In this document: piece after piece, positions 1 to 8,510 of the stretch
Layout of the letters: each line of letters starts with the position of its first letter
Position numbering within the stretch: position 1 is the first letter of the stretch
NCBI GenBank assembly: GCA_046496815.1
Contig: JAWOGN010000276.1
Coordinates: 1-41,775, forward strand
Reading direction: 5' to 3'
DNA from: JAWOGN01 sp046496815
GTDB lineage: Bacteria > Desulfobacterota > DSM-4660 > Desulfatiglandales > Desulfatiglandaceae
Length of the DNA stretch: 41,775 bases
Notes under the pieces: model-generated
Seen by the model: only the letters and a program-made list of their open reading frames with translations
The model's database searches: none
Told to the model about the DNA's origin: nothing
Made by a program: the position numbers and the translations under genes

Positions 1-104
1 CCTGCTGCCAACGCGATGCCTTCCGGTTGTGCAGGCTTGTCCATTATCAAATAATAAGGCGGGTTAGCAAGCTCAAACTGGGGTCTCACTTCCGCTCGGC
101 CACC

Positions 105-133
105 TTGACAGATTTTGTCCCTTCATTTATAGT
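105..133 (+). promoter_or_regulatory. sigma70-type promoter for phosphofructokinase
   Basis: A perfect -35 box TTGACA (105-110) is followed by a 17-base spacer and a near-perfect -10 box TATAGT (128-133), so transcription should begin near 140. The first gene downstream on this strand starts at 360, which gives a leader of about 220 nt that contains the repeat at 156-331. No operator-like palindrome is seen. Assignment rests on the consensus match only. Confidence 0.6.
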
Positions 134-155
134 GTCCATACTTGTATCCACGGAA

Positions 156-331
156 TTCAAATTTGATGAAATCGTAAAAAGTCGTCACCCCGTTGAAAAT
201 CCCGATGAATGCGGGATCTTCGAACGGAGGTCCCGGTTCTCCTTAACGGTCTGAAAAGACTGGATTCCGGCCTACACCGGAATGACGGAAAAAGGCGATT
301 TCCGAATTTTTACGAGACTATCAAATTTGAA
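156..331 (+). repeat. MITE-like dispersed repeat, copy 1
   Basis: A 176-base element whose ends are inverted repeats: TCAAATTTGAT and TCGTAAAAA at the left recur as their complements at the right end (about 27 bases per arm with a few mismatches). Inside are two hairpins, ATCCCG/CGGGAT near 209-227 and ATTCCGG/CCGGAAT near 264-282. A second copy lies at 39512-39684 on the other strand; the two are roughly 85% alike by eye, with a divergent stretch in the middle. No reading frame is evident. It sits between promoter and start codon of the phosphofructokinase gene. It could be a non-autonomous transposable element or a structured leader RNA. Confidence 0.75.
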
Positions 332-359
332 AACATGCAAATCCTTCTGGAGGCAACGG

Positions 360-1463
360 ATGAAAATAAAGGTGGGTGTTTTGTCAGCCGGGGGCGACTG
401 TGCGGGCATCAATAGTACCATCCGCTGGCTTGTGTATTCCGCGCTTGATAAAGATCTCGTTTCCAGACGTGGCATCATGTTTGAGATCCTCGGCATTCTG
501 TACGGTTGGAAAGGGCTTATGGAGGTGCAACCGGACAAAAAAGCGAGCCTCAAAAAGTGGACCATGCCGTTGGATACGAATATTGTCCGGACATGGGACA
601 GACATGGCGGGACACGGCTTGGAACGACCCGGATCAATCCCTTTGAACCGAAAAAGGATAAATCCGACTTAATCGTACAAAAATACAAAAGCCTGGGTCT
701 TGAGGCGTTGGTGGTGCTGGGCGGATTCGACGCGCTGGGAACGGCCTATAAGCTATCCCGGAAGGGGCTTAACGTGGTCGGCATTCCCAAGACCATCGAC
801 AGAGATCTTTCAGAGACAGACTACACGCTCGGTTTTGATTCAGCCGTTAACACCATCACCCAAGACATTGACAGGTTGCGCATCACGGCAGGCTCACACG
901 CCCGTATTTTTGTGGTGGAGTGTATGGGAAGAAAGGCCGGGTGGCTGGCGTTGGAAGGGGGGGAAGCCTCCGGCGCCGCAATCATACTGATCCCCGAGCA
1001 CGATTTTCTGATCGATCGCGTTTTAGGACTTCTGGAGATGCGAAGGAAAGCGGGAGAACGCTACAGTATCATTCTCGTATCAGAAGGCGCGAAACCGAGA
1101 GGCATGGCGGAAATCTACGAAAAACGGGGGAGAGATGGTTTCGGGCATTACTACCTGGGTGGCATCGGTGGTTTCCTCGCTGAAGAAATCCAGAAAAAAA
1201 CCGACATGGAAGTGCGATACGTGGCGCTTCGGCACCTTCAGAGGGGAGGAACGCCAACGGCCTATGACCGACGCATGGGTCGGAAATTTGGGATCGCAGC
1301 CATTGACATGATTGTCAACGAGGACTTCGGCAGAATGGCCGGCCTGAAAAACGGTGAAATCACATCCGTGCCGCTAAAGAAGGCCCTCGAAAAACTGTCC
1401 CTTGTGGACGTGGAAAAATATTACGACACCAAGAACTATAAGAGCCGGGACCAAATCCTTTAG
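360..1463 (+). CDS. 6-phosphofructokinase, probably PPi-dependent type
   Basis: Phosphorylates fructose 6-phosphate to fructose 1,6-bisphosphate in glycolysis; 367 residues, cytoplasmic. The start at 360 is chosen because TCTGGAGG lies 9-16 bases before it; the frame stays open upstream into the repeat. Family motifs are present in order: GGDCAGIN near the N-terminus, GGFDALG, PKTIDRD, MGRKAGW and RHLQRGGTPTAYDR. ATP-using enzymes usually have GGDG and a Gly where this protein has Asp (GGFD) and Lys (PKTID). That Asp/Lys pair is the known hallmark of pyrophosphate-dependent PFKs, so PPi use (and reversibility) is inferred. The Asn usual in TIDND is Arg here, but both Asp residues remain. It is a single-gene unit with its own promoter. 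Confidence 0.88.
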   Translation: MKIKVGVLSAGGDCAGINSTIRWLVYSALDKDLVSRRGIMFEILGILYGWKGLMEVQPDKKASLKKWTMPLDTNIVRTWDRHGGTRLGTTRINPFEPKKDKSDLIVQKYKSLGLEALVVLGGFDALGTAYKLSRKGLNVVGIPKTIDRDLSETDYTLGFDSAVNTITQDIDRLRITAGSHARIFVVECMGRKAGWLALEGGEASGAAIILIPEHDFLIDRVLGLLEMRRKAGERYSIILVSEGAKPRGMAEIYEKRGRDGFGHYYLGGIGGFLAEEIQKKTDMEVRYVALRHLQRGGTPTAYDRRMGRKFGIAAIDMIVNEDFGRMAGLKNGEITSVPLKKALEKLSLVDVEKYYDTKNYKSRDQIL

Positions 1464-1536
1464 CCGCCGTTCCGCGGAATTCAGGAAGTCTTTGCGGCCT
1501 TCTCAAGGCGATCCCAACGGCCTCCAACCCACCATT

Positions 1537-2928
1537 TCAAAGCGCTGAATTGATACGAAAAATCTTTCCCGGATTAAGAATCCCACAAGGGTCAAAAGCT
1601 TTTTTGATTCTTGACATGAGTTCAAGCCCCGCCTTAGAGATTTCCATTTCAAGATAGGGGGCTTTGGTGATGCCGATACCGTGCTCGCCCGAGATGGTGC
1701 CTCCCATCTGAATCACGGTTTCAAATAAGGACGTTACGATTTTCCGGGAACTTTCGACTTCCTGAGGGTTCCCTTTGTCAAGCATAACATTGACATGGAT
1801 GTTCCCATCTCCCGCATGTCCGAAATTGGCAATGGGAAGACCATGGGCGCGGCTCAATTTCGACATGGAATCAACCAGTTCAGCCATTCGACTGCGGGGA
1901 ACCACAATGTCTTGATTCACTTTGTGGGGCCTCAACTTATAGAGCGCCGGTGAAACATTTCTCCGAGCGCCCCATAATCTTTCGGATGCAACATGATCCA
2001 CTGCGGCCTCAAATTTCAGGGCACCCCCCTGTTCGCACACCTGCCGGATCCTGCCGGTGTTCTGTCCTACGAGAACCGCATCCCCATCCACTTCGATCAA
2101 CAGCATCGCTTCGGCGTTATCGGGAAAGCAAAATCCCATCTCATCCCGGACGCAATCGAGGCACAAGCGATCCATAAACTCCAGGATCGTTGGAATGATC
2201 TTGTTTCGAATGATGCTTGATACGGTCTGAACGGCCGAGGAAACATCGGGGAAAAAAGCGATCATTGTATTTTGGGTAGCGGGTTTTGGAATCAACCGTA
2301 GGGTGATTTCGGTGATGAACGCCAGCGTGCCTTCCGAGCCTATGATGAGACGGGTCAAGTCATAGCCTGCCACCCCTTTCATGGTTTCCACACCGGTCTT
2401 GACAATTTCCCCTGTTGGCAGCACGATCGTCATTCCCAGAACGTAGTCTCTCGTAACGCCATATTTCACGGCCCTGAGACCACCGGCACACTCGGCTACG
2501 TTGCCTCCGATTGTTGAGATGTTTAGACTGGCGGGATCGGGAGGATAAAACAGGTCGACTTTTTCCACCGCCGCTTGAAGATGGGCCGTGATGACACCCG
2601 GTTCAACCTTTGCGACCAAATTGTCCGTGTCGATGGAAAGAATGTGATTGAACCGTTTCGTCCCCAGGACAACCCCGCCGGTTACGGCCAGGGCGCCCCC
2701 GCTCATGCCGCTCCCCGCCCCCCTGGGAATGATGGGAAATTCCTTTTCAGTTGCCAAATGCAGCAGTTTTGAAACCTGGCGGGTGCTTCCCGGAAAAACC
2801 ACCGCATCCGGCAAAAATGCCAACTCAGTGGCATCCGTGGCGTATTCGGCAAGCGCTGCCGGATCCTTGATGAGATGCTTGGGACCGACGACGTCCTGAA
2901 TCTTGCGGAGAATTGCCTTGGAGATCAT
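1537..2928 (-). CDS. glcD: FAD-binding oxidase, GlcD / D-lactate dehydrogenase family
   Basis: A 463-residue flavoprotein of the glycolate oxidase GlcD / D-2-hydroxyacid dehydrogenase family, oxidising a 2-hydroxy acid (glycolate or D-lactate) to the 2-oxo acid. The N-terminal half carries the PCMH FAD-binding fold, with PRGAGSGMSGGA and the STIGGNVAECAGG stretch. The C-terminal half carries FGHAGDGNIHVN and GEHGIGITK, the signature of the substrate and FAD domain. Its ATG overlaps the recR stop by four bases (ATGA), so it is translationally coupled as the last gene of a dnaX-ybaB-recR transcript. No GlcE, GlcF or Fe-S partner gene is adjacent, so electron acceptor and substrate cannot be told. 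The pairing with recR is probably not functional. Confidence 0.88.
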   Translation of the reverse strand: MISKAILRKIQDVVGPKHLIKDPAALAEYATDATELAFLPDAVVFPGSTRQVSKLLHLATEKEFPIIPRGAGSGMSGGALAVTGGVVLGTKRFNHILSIDTDNLVAKVEPGVITAHLQAAVEKVDLFYPPDPASLNISTIGGNVAECAGGLRAVKYGVTRDYVLGMTIVLPTGEIVKTGVETMKGVAGYDLTRLIIGSEGTLAFITEITLRLIPKPATQNTMIAFFPDVSSAVQTVSSIIRNKIIPTILEFMDRLCLDCVRDEMGFCFPDNAEAMLLIEVDGDAVLVGQNTGRIRQVCEQGGALKFEAAVDHVASERLWGARRNVSPALYKLRPHKVNQDIVVPRSRMAELVDSMSKLSRAHGLPIANFGHAGDGNIHVNVMLDKGNPQEVESSRKIVTSLFETVIQMGGTISGEHGIGITKAPYLEMEISKAGLELMSRIKKAFDPCGILNPGKIFRINSAL

Positions 2929-3536
2929 GGCCGGATGGACACTCTGCGCTTGAGGGCGTGTTCAAGGGTCATGCGATCCATATACCGGAGGTCTGCACCC
3001 ATGGGAATGCCCATTGCAATTCGCGTGATTTTCAGATCTCCACGTTTTTGCGATAGCAGATTGAACAGAAATGATGCGGTTGCCTCACCCTCCGTGGTCG
3101 GATTTGTAGCCAGAATCACCTCCTGGATCTCCTCACGGTCCAGTCGATCCAGAAGTGCTCCGATTTTCAGATCCTCCGGACCAACCCCATCCAACGGTGC
3201 GAGAACGCCGTGAAGCACATGATACCTACCCTTGAAGATGCCGGATTCTTCTAACGCCAGTTGATCCGCAGGGCTTTCCACAACGCAAATGGTCCCGTTC
3301 GCACGACTTGCATTGCGGCAGACGGTGCAAAGATCATCGTCGGTCAGGTTGAAACAAATGGAACAGAACTTGATTTTTTCTTTCACCGCGACGAGACTCT
3401 TGGCCAAATTATCAGCCAGATCCCGGTTGTTCCGCAATATGTAAAGGGCCATCCGAGTGGCGGATTTTTGCCCGATCCCTGGAAGCTTGGAAAACTGCTC
3501 AATCAAGTTTTCAAGAGAGGACGGATAAACTCCCAT
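2925..3536 (-). CDS. recR: recombination mediator protein RecR
   Basis: RecR (203 residues, usual length about 200) acts with RecO and RecF to load RecA at gaps and stalled forks. The N-terminal helix-hairpin-helix region contains the LPGIGQKSA motif. A C4 zinc finger follows (CSIC ... CTVC), then a Toprim domain beginning ICVVESPADQLALE, with the conserved LHGVLAPLDGVGPEDL stretch and the ILATNPTTEGEATA motif. It lies 10 bases after ybaB and overlaps glcD by four bases. The dnaX-ybaB-recR order is the classic conserved arrangement and strengthens the call. Confidence 0.97.
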   Translation of the reverse strand: MGVYPSSLENLIEQFSKLPGIGQKSATRMALYILRNNRDLADNLAKSLVAVKEKIKFCSICFNLTDDDLCTVCRNASRANGTICVVESPADQLALEESGIFKGRYHVLHGVLAPLDGVGPEDLKIGALLDRLDREEIQEVILATNPTTEGEATASFLFNLLSQKRGDLKITRIAMGIPMGADLRYMDRMTLEHALKRRVSIRP

Positions 3537-3546
3537 ATGCCTTGTC

Positions 3547-3876
3547 CTAAAACATGCCGGGCATGCCGGGTAAATTCATGCCTTTCGTCAGCTTTCCCAT
3601 TTCCGCGTTCACCATTTCTTTGGCCCTTGACAACGCATCGTTCACCGCGGCCATGATGAGATCCTGAAGCATTTCCACATCATCCGGATCGATGACTTCC
3701 GGATCGATTACAATGGAGATGATCTCCTGCTTGCCGTTGGCGACCACGGTGACCATCCCACCCCCGGCGGATGCTTCCACGGTTTGCTCGCCCAACTCCT
3801 CCTGCAGCTTGGCAATCTTGGATTGAAACTGTTGGGCCTGTTTCATGAGTTGGCCCATATTGGGCATGCCTTTCAT
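3547..3876 (-). CDS. ybaB: YbaB/EbfC nucleoid-associated protein
   Basis: A small DNA-binding protein of 109 residues, the usual family size. It forms dimers with tweezer-like helices and binds the nucleoid. Visible family features are the Met/Gln-rich helical N-terminus (MGQLMKQAQQFQSKI), the VEASAGGGMVTVVANG turn with its conserved Gly residues, and a second helical part starting at IDPDDVEMLQDLI. A strong ribosome binding site (TAGGAGGT) precedes the ATG. It lies between dnaX and recR, 17 bases downstream of the dnaX stop. The C-terminus is rich in Gly, Met and Pro. Confidence 0.95.
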   Translation of the reverse strand: MKGMPNMGQLMKQAQQFQSKIAKLQEELGEQTVEASAGGGMVTVVANGKQEIISIVIDPEVIDPDDVEMLQDLIMAAVNDALSRAKEMVNAEMGKLTKGMNLPGMPGMF

Positions 3877-3893
3877 TTCGATACCTCCTATTT

Positions 3894-5561
3894 TCAGTCG
3901 ACTCCGTTTTTGTTCTCAGATCCCGCTCTTCTGTCCGGATACGCATGAATGATCTTACCCTGGAACATGCGCAGGATATCCTGAACCGGTGGCGGGAGAT
4001 TTGAAGGCTTTTCGTTTTCTATCCGTTGTTTCATCGGATCTAATGACGGCTTTTTCGCAGATGAAGGCCGGCAATTTTCAACGATCCTGAGTTTAATGTC
4101 ACGCTGAAAATACTCCCGGCAATATCCTGCCAGTTGATTATGTTTATCCGGATCTTCAAAGTAAGCTGAAGAAAAACATTGGTCGTCTTTGGCGACTTCC
4201 AAAGTCGTCTCTGTCAATTTCCGAATCTGCCAATCCTTGAGAATGTTGAACATGGGCAGGTTCTTCGATGACAAGAACGTCAAGAAATCAGTCCAGCTTT
4301 GGCTGCCTTCATCGCGGGGGGCCTTCACCGAATCGCTTTCCTGACCGTCCAGGATCCATTGCGCACCCGGCTCAGACAGATGCGCTGAGGTTTCCGATGG
4401 CTGATGGCTCAATGTCTCGGTCAACCGCTTTTCCAAGGACTCCATCTTTCGCAGGATGTCTCCGAAGGAAAGGAAATCCCCCAGGTGGCACAATCTGATC
4501 ATCGTCGTTTCGAGGATCAAGCGAGGGTGGGAAGTAAACCTCAGATCCTCCTCCCGGTTTATGAGGAGATTCAGCAGGGCCTGAAGCTTTTCCGTTCCCG
4601 CCTTTTCAGCCTGACGTCTGACTTCCTCCATCTCATTTTCATTCAGATCCGGCAATTGATTTTCAGGGTCGATAAGGCTGACCATGAGATTTCTGAACTG
4701 ACCCATGAGCGCCCGATAGAACTCTTTGAGGTCATATCCATAGGTGTAAATCCGGTCGACAATCTCCAAACACCGCTTCGGGGAGCCCTCAAGAACGGCT
4801 CTTGTTGCATCGAGGAGCATGTCGCTGTCGATAATCCCCAGGATCTCGGTGACATGCCTGTCTTCGACTTCCGAACCGGTGAAGGAAACCACTTGGTCCA
4901 AGAGGCTTTCAGCGTCGCGCATGCTCCCTTCTGCTTCCCGAGCAATGAGCGCCAGCCCGGACTTGCCGATTTTAATGTCCTCTTCCGTCGCGATTCTCTC
5001 CAGATGGCGGATGATTTGGGCCGGGGGTATCCTTTTGAAATCGAATTTCTGGCATCGGGAGAGGATGGTCACAGGGACTTTGTGGGATTCGGTGGTCGCA
5101 AATATGAACTTGGCATGGGCAGGCGGTTCTTCAAGTGTCTTCAAAAGGGCATTAAAGGCGGGAAGCGTCAACATGTGCACTTCATCGATAATGTAGATAC
5201 GGTACCGGCTCGAAGAGGGCATATATTTGATATTTCCCCTTAGCTCCCGTATCTCATCAATACCTCTGTTGGATGCACCGTCAATTTCCTGAACGTCCAC
5301 CGAGGAGCCATCCGTGATTTCAACGCACGACCGGCACTGGTTACAAGGTGTGCCCGGCTCTCCCCGTTCGCAGTTGATTGCCTTTGAAAGGATGCGGGCA
5401 ACCGAAGTTTTGCCGACCCCTCTGGGCCCGCCGAACAGATACGCGTGAGCCAGTCTATCCGTCTTGATAGCATTGACCAGCGTCTGGGTGATGTGTTCCT
5501 GGCCAATGACGTCTTGAAACACCTGAGGACGCCATTTTCTGGCTAAGACTTCATACGACAT
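3894..5561 (-). CDS. dnaX: DNA polymerase III subunit gamma/tau
   Basis: The AAA+ clamp-loader subunit DnaX, 555 residues, which opens the beta clamp onto primed DNA and ties polymerase cores together. The N-terminal part is canonical: VLARKWRPQVFQDVIGQE, Walker A GGPRGVGKTS near residue 45, a four-Cys zinc module (CERGEPGTPCNQCRSC), Walker B IIDEVHML, and the sensor 1 / SRC region VTILSRCQKFDF. The collar domain follows, then a less conserved tail rich in polar residues that resembles a tau C-terminus. No programmed frameshift was traced, so it is unknown whether a short gamma form is made. It is the first gene of the minus-strand operon with ybaB, recR and glcD. Confidence 0.96.
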   Translation of the reverse strand: MSYEVLARKWRPQVFQDVIGQEHITQTLVNAIKTDRLAHAYLFGGPRGVGKTSVARILSKAINCERGEPGTPCNQCRSCVEITDGSSVDVQEIDGASNRGIDEIRELRGNIKYMPSSSRYRIYIIDEVHMLTLPAFNALLKTLEEPPAHAKFIFATTESHKVPVTILSRCQKFDFKRIPPAQIIRHLERIATEEDIKIGKSGLALIAREAEGSMRDAESLLDQVVSFTGSEVEDRHVTEILGIIDSDMLLDATRAVLEGSPKRCLEIVDRIYTYGYDLKEFYRALMGQFRNLMVSLIDPENQLPDLNENEMEEVRRQAEKAGTEKLQALLNLLINREEDLRFTSHPRLILETTMIRLCHLGDFLSFGDILRKMESLEKRLTETLSHQPSETSAHLSEPGAQWILDGQESDSVKAPRDEGSQSWTDFLTFLSSKNLPMFNILKDWQIRKLTETTLEVAKDDQCFSSAYFEDPDKHNQLAGYCREYFQRDIKLRIVENCRPSSAKKPSLDPMKQRIENEKPSNLPPPVQDILRMFQGKIIHAYPDRRAGSENKNGVD

Positions 5562-5708
5562 ATGGGATTCGGACCGGGATAACGCTCACCCGGGGTCTCC
5601 ATGCTCCTTCGCAAAATTCGGTTTTTTGGCGGCAAATACAGCATCAGGTGGATGGAAGCGAGACGCCGATGCGTCTTTTTGCTCTATTTTGAACCGCTGC
5701 ATAAAAAA

Positions 5709-5803
5709 TGGCGGAGAGAGAGGGATTCGAACCCTCGGTACCACTTTGTGGCGGTACACGCGATTTCCAGTCGCGCTCCTTCAACCGGCTCGGACATCTC
5801 TCC
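5709..5803 (-). tRNA. tRNA-Ser (anticodon GGA), CCA encoded
   Basis: Read on the minus strand, the 7-bp acceptor stem GGAGAGA/TCTCTCC encloses a D-arm, an anticodon stem with loop CTGGAAA (anticodon GGA), a long variable arm typical of class II tRNAs, and a T-arm with GGTTCGAATCC. The discriminator G is followed by an encoded CCA (5709-5711) and then a run of T residues that may end the transcript. Length and long variable arm agree with serine. Confidence 0.95.
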
Positions 5804-6026
5804 GTAATCGACGCTGAATTTCCGAATACCCCCGACATCGTCACTTTTAGGCCGGTGCAAGAAACCTATACTCGGCGGCTGTCCGGAAATGAAATGTTTT
5901 TTCCAAAATCAAGAAAGGCGAAAATCATACCCGCACGAATACAGGGGAGTATTTCGAAACGTATAATTTCATTCTGACCCGGACATCGGGGGATGTCCCC
6001 GTTATCGGATAGCCTCCGAGGATCAC

Positions 6027-6124
<98 letters not shown>

Positions 6125-6170
6125 GGCCCGGTTTTCTTAAATGGTGCTGCAGCGCGGCATCACATAGCTT

Positions 6171-6626
6171 TCAACGACGCAGTTGAAAGAAATCCTGCAG
6201 CAGCGTGCGGCATTCCGTCTCCATGACACCCGAAATCACTTCAATCCGGTGGTTGAGACGCGTATCTTCCGCCAGGTTGTAAAGAGAACCGGCGGCACCC
6301 CGCTTCGGATCAACCGCACCAAAGATCAATTTTGCAACCCTCGCGTGCACCGCCGCACCCATACACATCACGCAAGGTTCGAGCGTCACCACCAGCAGGC
6401 TGTCGGGCAGTCGATAATTCTCATACAGCAAACAGCCTTTTTTGATTGCCAGGATTTCAGCGTGAGCGGTGGGATCCTTGAGGGTGATGGGTTGATTGTG
6501 GGCTCTTGCGATCACCTTCCCGTCCGGCCCGGCCAAAACCGCGCCCACCGGCACTTCTCCCTGCACAAAGCCCTTTTCCGCTTCATCCAAAGCGTCCCGC
6601 ATTAAAGCAAAAAATTCCGGCTGCAT
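6171..6626 (-). CDS. tadA: tRNA-specific adenosine deaminase TadA
   Basis: Deaminates adenosine 34 to inosine in the wobble position of tRNA-Arg(ACG). The zinc-dependent deaminase motifs are clear: HAE (zinc His and catalytic Glu, in DPTAHAEILAI) and PCVMC (two zinc Cys, in TLEPCVMCMGA). The GEVPVGAV stretch near the N-terminus and the FGAVDPKRGAAGSL stretch also match TadA. The ATG at 6626 gives 151 residues; the frame is open to a TTG at 6665, with another ATG at 6647, and none of the three has a strong ribosome binding site, so the start is uncertain. It lies just upstream of two tRNA-Ser genes on the same strand. Confidence 0.93.
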   Translation of the reverse strand: MQPEFFALMRDALDEAEKGFVQGEVPVGAVLAGPDGKVIARAHNQPITLKDPTAHAEILAIKKGCLLYENYRLPDSLLVVTLEPCVMCMGAAVHARVAKLIFGAVDPKRGAAGSLYNLAEDTRLNHRIEVISGVMETECRTLLQDFFQLRR

Positions 6627-6760
6627 TGTTCTTGTATGTTTACACATTCTAATTTTCCGCGTCAACCGCTTATCCTTGCCATGGCCGGCTTCAGCCGCAA
6701 TGACCCGGAAAAATCAGTCCGGATTCCTGTCAGCGTGGATTGCCACCGAGGATCGGTTGC

Positions 6761-6790
6761 TTGACATGAAACCATCTGCTATTTTATGGT
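6761..6790 (+). promoter_or_regulatory. candidate sigma70-type promoter of the regulatory cluster
   Basis: TTGACA (6761-6766) and TATGGT (6785-6790) are separated by 18 bases, upstream of the NtrC-type regulator gene at 6913. The leader is AT-rich, with T tracts at 6851-6861. No sigma54 GG-N10-GC site was recognised here. The call rests on consensus only. Confidence 0.4.
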
Positions 6791-6912
6791 GATTTTATAA
6801 AGGATTAAAAATTGCCACTTCAGCATTTATTATTTATTGGTTTTGTGCAATATTATTTTTTTGGAATCCTTGGATTCCTCAACAAATCGAAATAGAAATG
6901 GTTTAAATCCAA

Positions 6913-8265
6913 ATGAAAAAAGTCTCACATGTCTTAATTATCGATGATGATGAATTCGTGGCCGCATCGCTTTCCGACTTTCTCATCAGCAAGGGATTCG
7001 GCGTTCAGACTGCCGGAAACGGAAAAGCGGGAGTACAGACTTTCGAGCGATCCCACCCTCCCCTCGTGTTATTGGATCAAAAATTGCCCGATATGGAGGG
7101 GGTTGAAGTCTGTAAAAGAATTCTGGAAATCGATCCCAAAGCGAAAATTATTTTCATAACGGCCTATGCAACGGTTCAATATGCGGTTGAGGCAATGCAG
7201 GCCGGAGCCTTCCATTATCTCTCCAAACCGTTTGAACTGGACGAGCTATCGATTACCATCGAGATGGCCTTGAAAAACGTTCAACTGGAAGGAAAACTCC
7301 GCGTTCAAGATTACGAAAGGGCGAAAGAGCGGGAGGATAAGAGACTTATCGGATCTTCCGAAGTAATGAAAAGAATCAGAGAACAGATCGAACTGGCTGC
7401 CGGTTCTGAAGCCACCGTATTGATTACAGGCGAAACCGGAGTCGGGAAAAACGTGGTTGCCGCGGGCATCCACGAACTTCAGGCGAAGCGCGAAACCTTT
7501 CTTGCCATCAATTGTTCCGCAGTACCTGAAAATTTGATGGAGGCGGAATATTTCGGCCACGAAAAAGGAGTTTTTACCGGCGCGGATACCCGCCGGGAAG
7601 GGATCTTCGAACTGGCCGATGGCGGGACATTGGTCCTCGATGAAATCGGTGAGATTCCGATGCATCTGCAGAGCAAACTGCTCACCGTGCTGGAAGATAA
7701 AAGTGTTCGGAGAATAGGAAGCGGCCGGACGATCCCCATCGATGTGAGGATCATCGCCACCACAAACGAGCATTTGGAGGAGGCCATACAGGAAAAAAGA
7801 TTCCGCCAAGACTTATATTACCGTTTGGCCGTGTTCAATATTCACATTCCCCCGTTGAGACACCATCCGGGAGATATCCCTGAAATCGCGCAGCACTTCT
7901 TAAACCGGTTTTGCAGAAAACCCGTCAGGATTCCGGACAGCCATATAAAAAAAATGATGAAATATGCCTGGCCCGGGAATGTGAGGGAACTTCGAAACGT
8001 AATTGAAAGAGCGACGCTTTTGCTTCAGGGCGATGAGGTAAAGCCTGCGGACCTGTTGCTGCAGAACAATCTCGGGGTGACCCTTGAAGAAAGCAGTACG
8101 AAGCCCAAGGGCCTTCACGAGATAATCCCCCTCGAGGAACTCAAAAGACGGCATATCATCTCCGCCTTAAAGGCCTGTTCCGACAATAAAAGCCTCACCG
8201 CAAGAACCTTGGGGATTTCACTTTCAACCCTCAAACGAAAACTCAGGGAGATGAAAATCAACTAG
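6913..8265 (+). CDS. NtrC-family sigma54-dependent response regulator
   Basis: A 450-residue response regulator with three domains. The receiver (1-125) has IDDDE acidic residues, phosphoacceptor D55 (LLDQKLPD), and the conserved Thr and Lys of ITAYAT and LSKPF. The AAA+ sigma54-interaction domain (about 145-375) has Walker A GETGVGKN, Walker B GGTLVLDEIGE and the sigma54-contact loop as GVFTGA in place of the usual GAFTGA. The C-terminal Fis-type helix-turn-helix (about 410-450) contains LTARTLGISLSTLKRKL. It is expected to activate sigma54 promoters when phosphorylated. It is first in a same-strand gene series; the histidine kinase at 8511 is the obvious candidate partner. Target promoters were not identified. 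Confidence 0.93.
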   Translation: MKKVSHVLIIDDDEFVAASLSDFLISKGFGVQTAGNGKAGVQTFERSHPPLVLLDQKLPDMEGVEVCKRILEIDPKAKIIFITAYATVQYAVEAMQAGAFHYLSKPFELDELSITIEMALKNVQLEGKLRVQDYERAKEREDKRLIGSSEVMKRIREQIELAAGSEATVLITGETGVGKNVVAAGIHELQAKRETFLAINCSAVPENLMEAEYFGHEKGVFTGADTRREGIFELADGGTLVLDEIGEIPMHLQSKLLTVLEDKSVRRIGSGRTIPIDVRIIATTNEHLEEAIQEKRFRQDLYYRLAVFNIHIPPLRHHPGDIPEIAQHFLNRFCRKPVRIPDSHIKKMMKYAWPGNVRELRNVIERATLLLQGDEVKPADLLLQNNLGVTLEESSTKPKGLHEIIPLEELKRRHIISALKACSDNKSLTARTLGISLSTLKRKLREMKIN

Positions 8266-8319
8266 CCTTTCAACCTTCAATCAACCGCCCAAAATACCCC
8301 ATTTTGACCCATCTAAATT

Positions 8320-8347
8320 GAGCGCTCATTTGTGATAATGAGCGCTC
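8320..8347. repeat. perfect inverted repeat upstream of the kinase gene
   Basis: GAGCGCTCATT, six bases (TGTGAT), then AATGAGCGCTC: two perfect 11-base arms. Each arm also contains the 8-base palindrome GAGCGCTC, and the two palindrome centres are 20 bases apart, about two helical turns. It lies between the regulator stop (8265) and the kinase gene. It may be a paired operator or a stem-loop in the transcript. There is no T-run after it, so it is not a typical intrinsic terminator. Confidence 0.7.
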
Positions 8348-8510
8348 TAACCGATTGATTAAGCAAAATAATCAGTTAGTTAAGAATCCCCCTTTCCACG
8401 CTCGACGGAGGTGGCACCTATTTTGCAGCCTCTCCATGGCGGACGACCAACCCGTCAAGAGAGGCACGTGCCTTGGAATTTCAGTAGAGTTGTTCGGAGC
8501 AAGACGTCAC

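Noticed and set aside
4404..5243. Long open frames antisense to dnaX (up to 279 codons).
   Set aside because: They lie opposite a strongly conserved dnaX gene and show no family motifs; they are shadows of its codon use.
5990..6020. Hairpin GGACAT/ATGTCC between the two tRNA-Ser genes, considered as a terminator or attachment site.
   Set aside because: No T-run follows and no integrase or direct repeat of a tRNA end is present.
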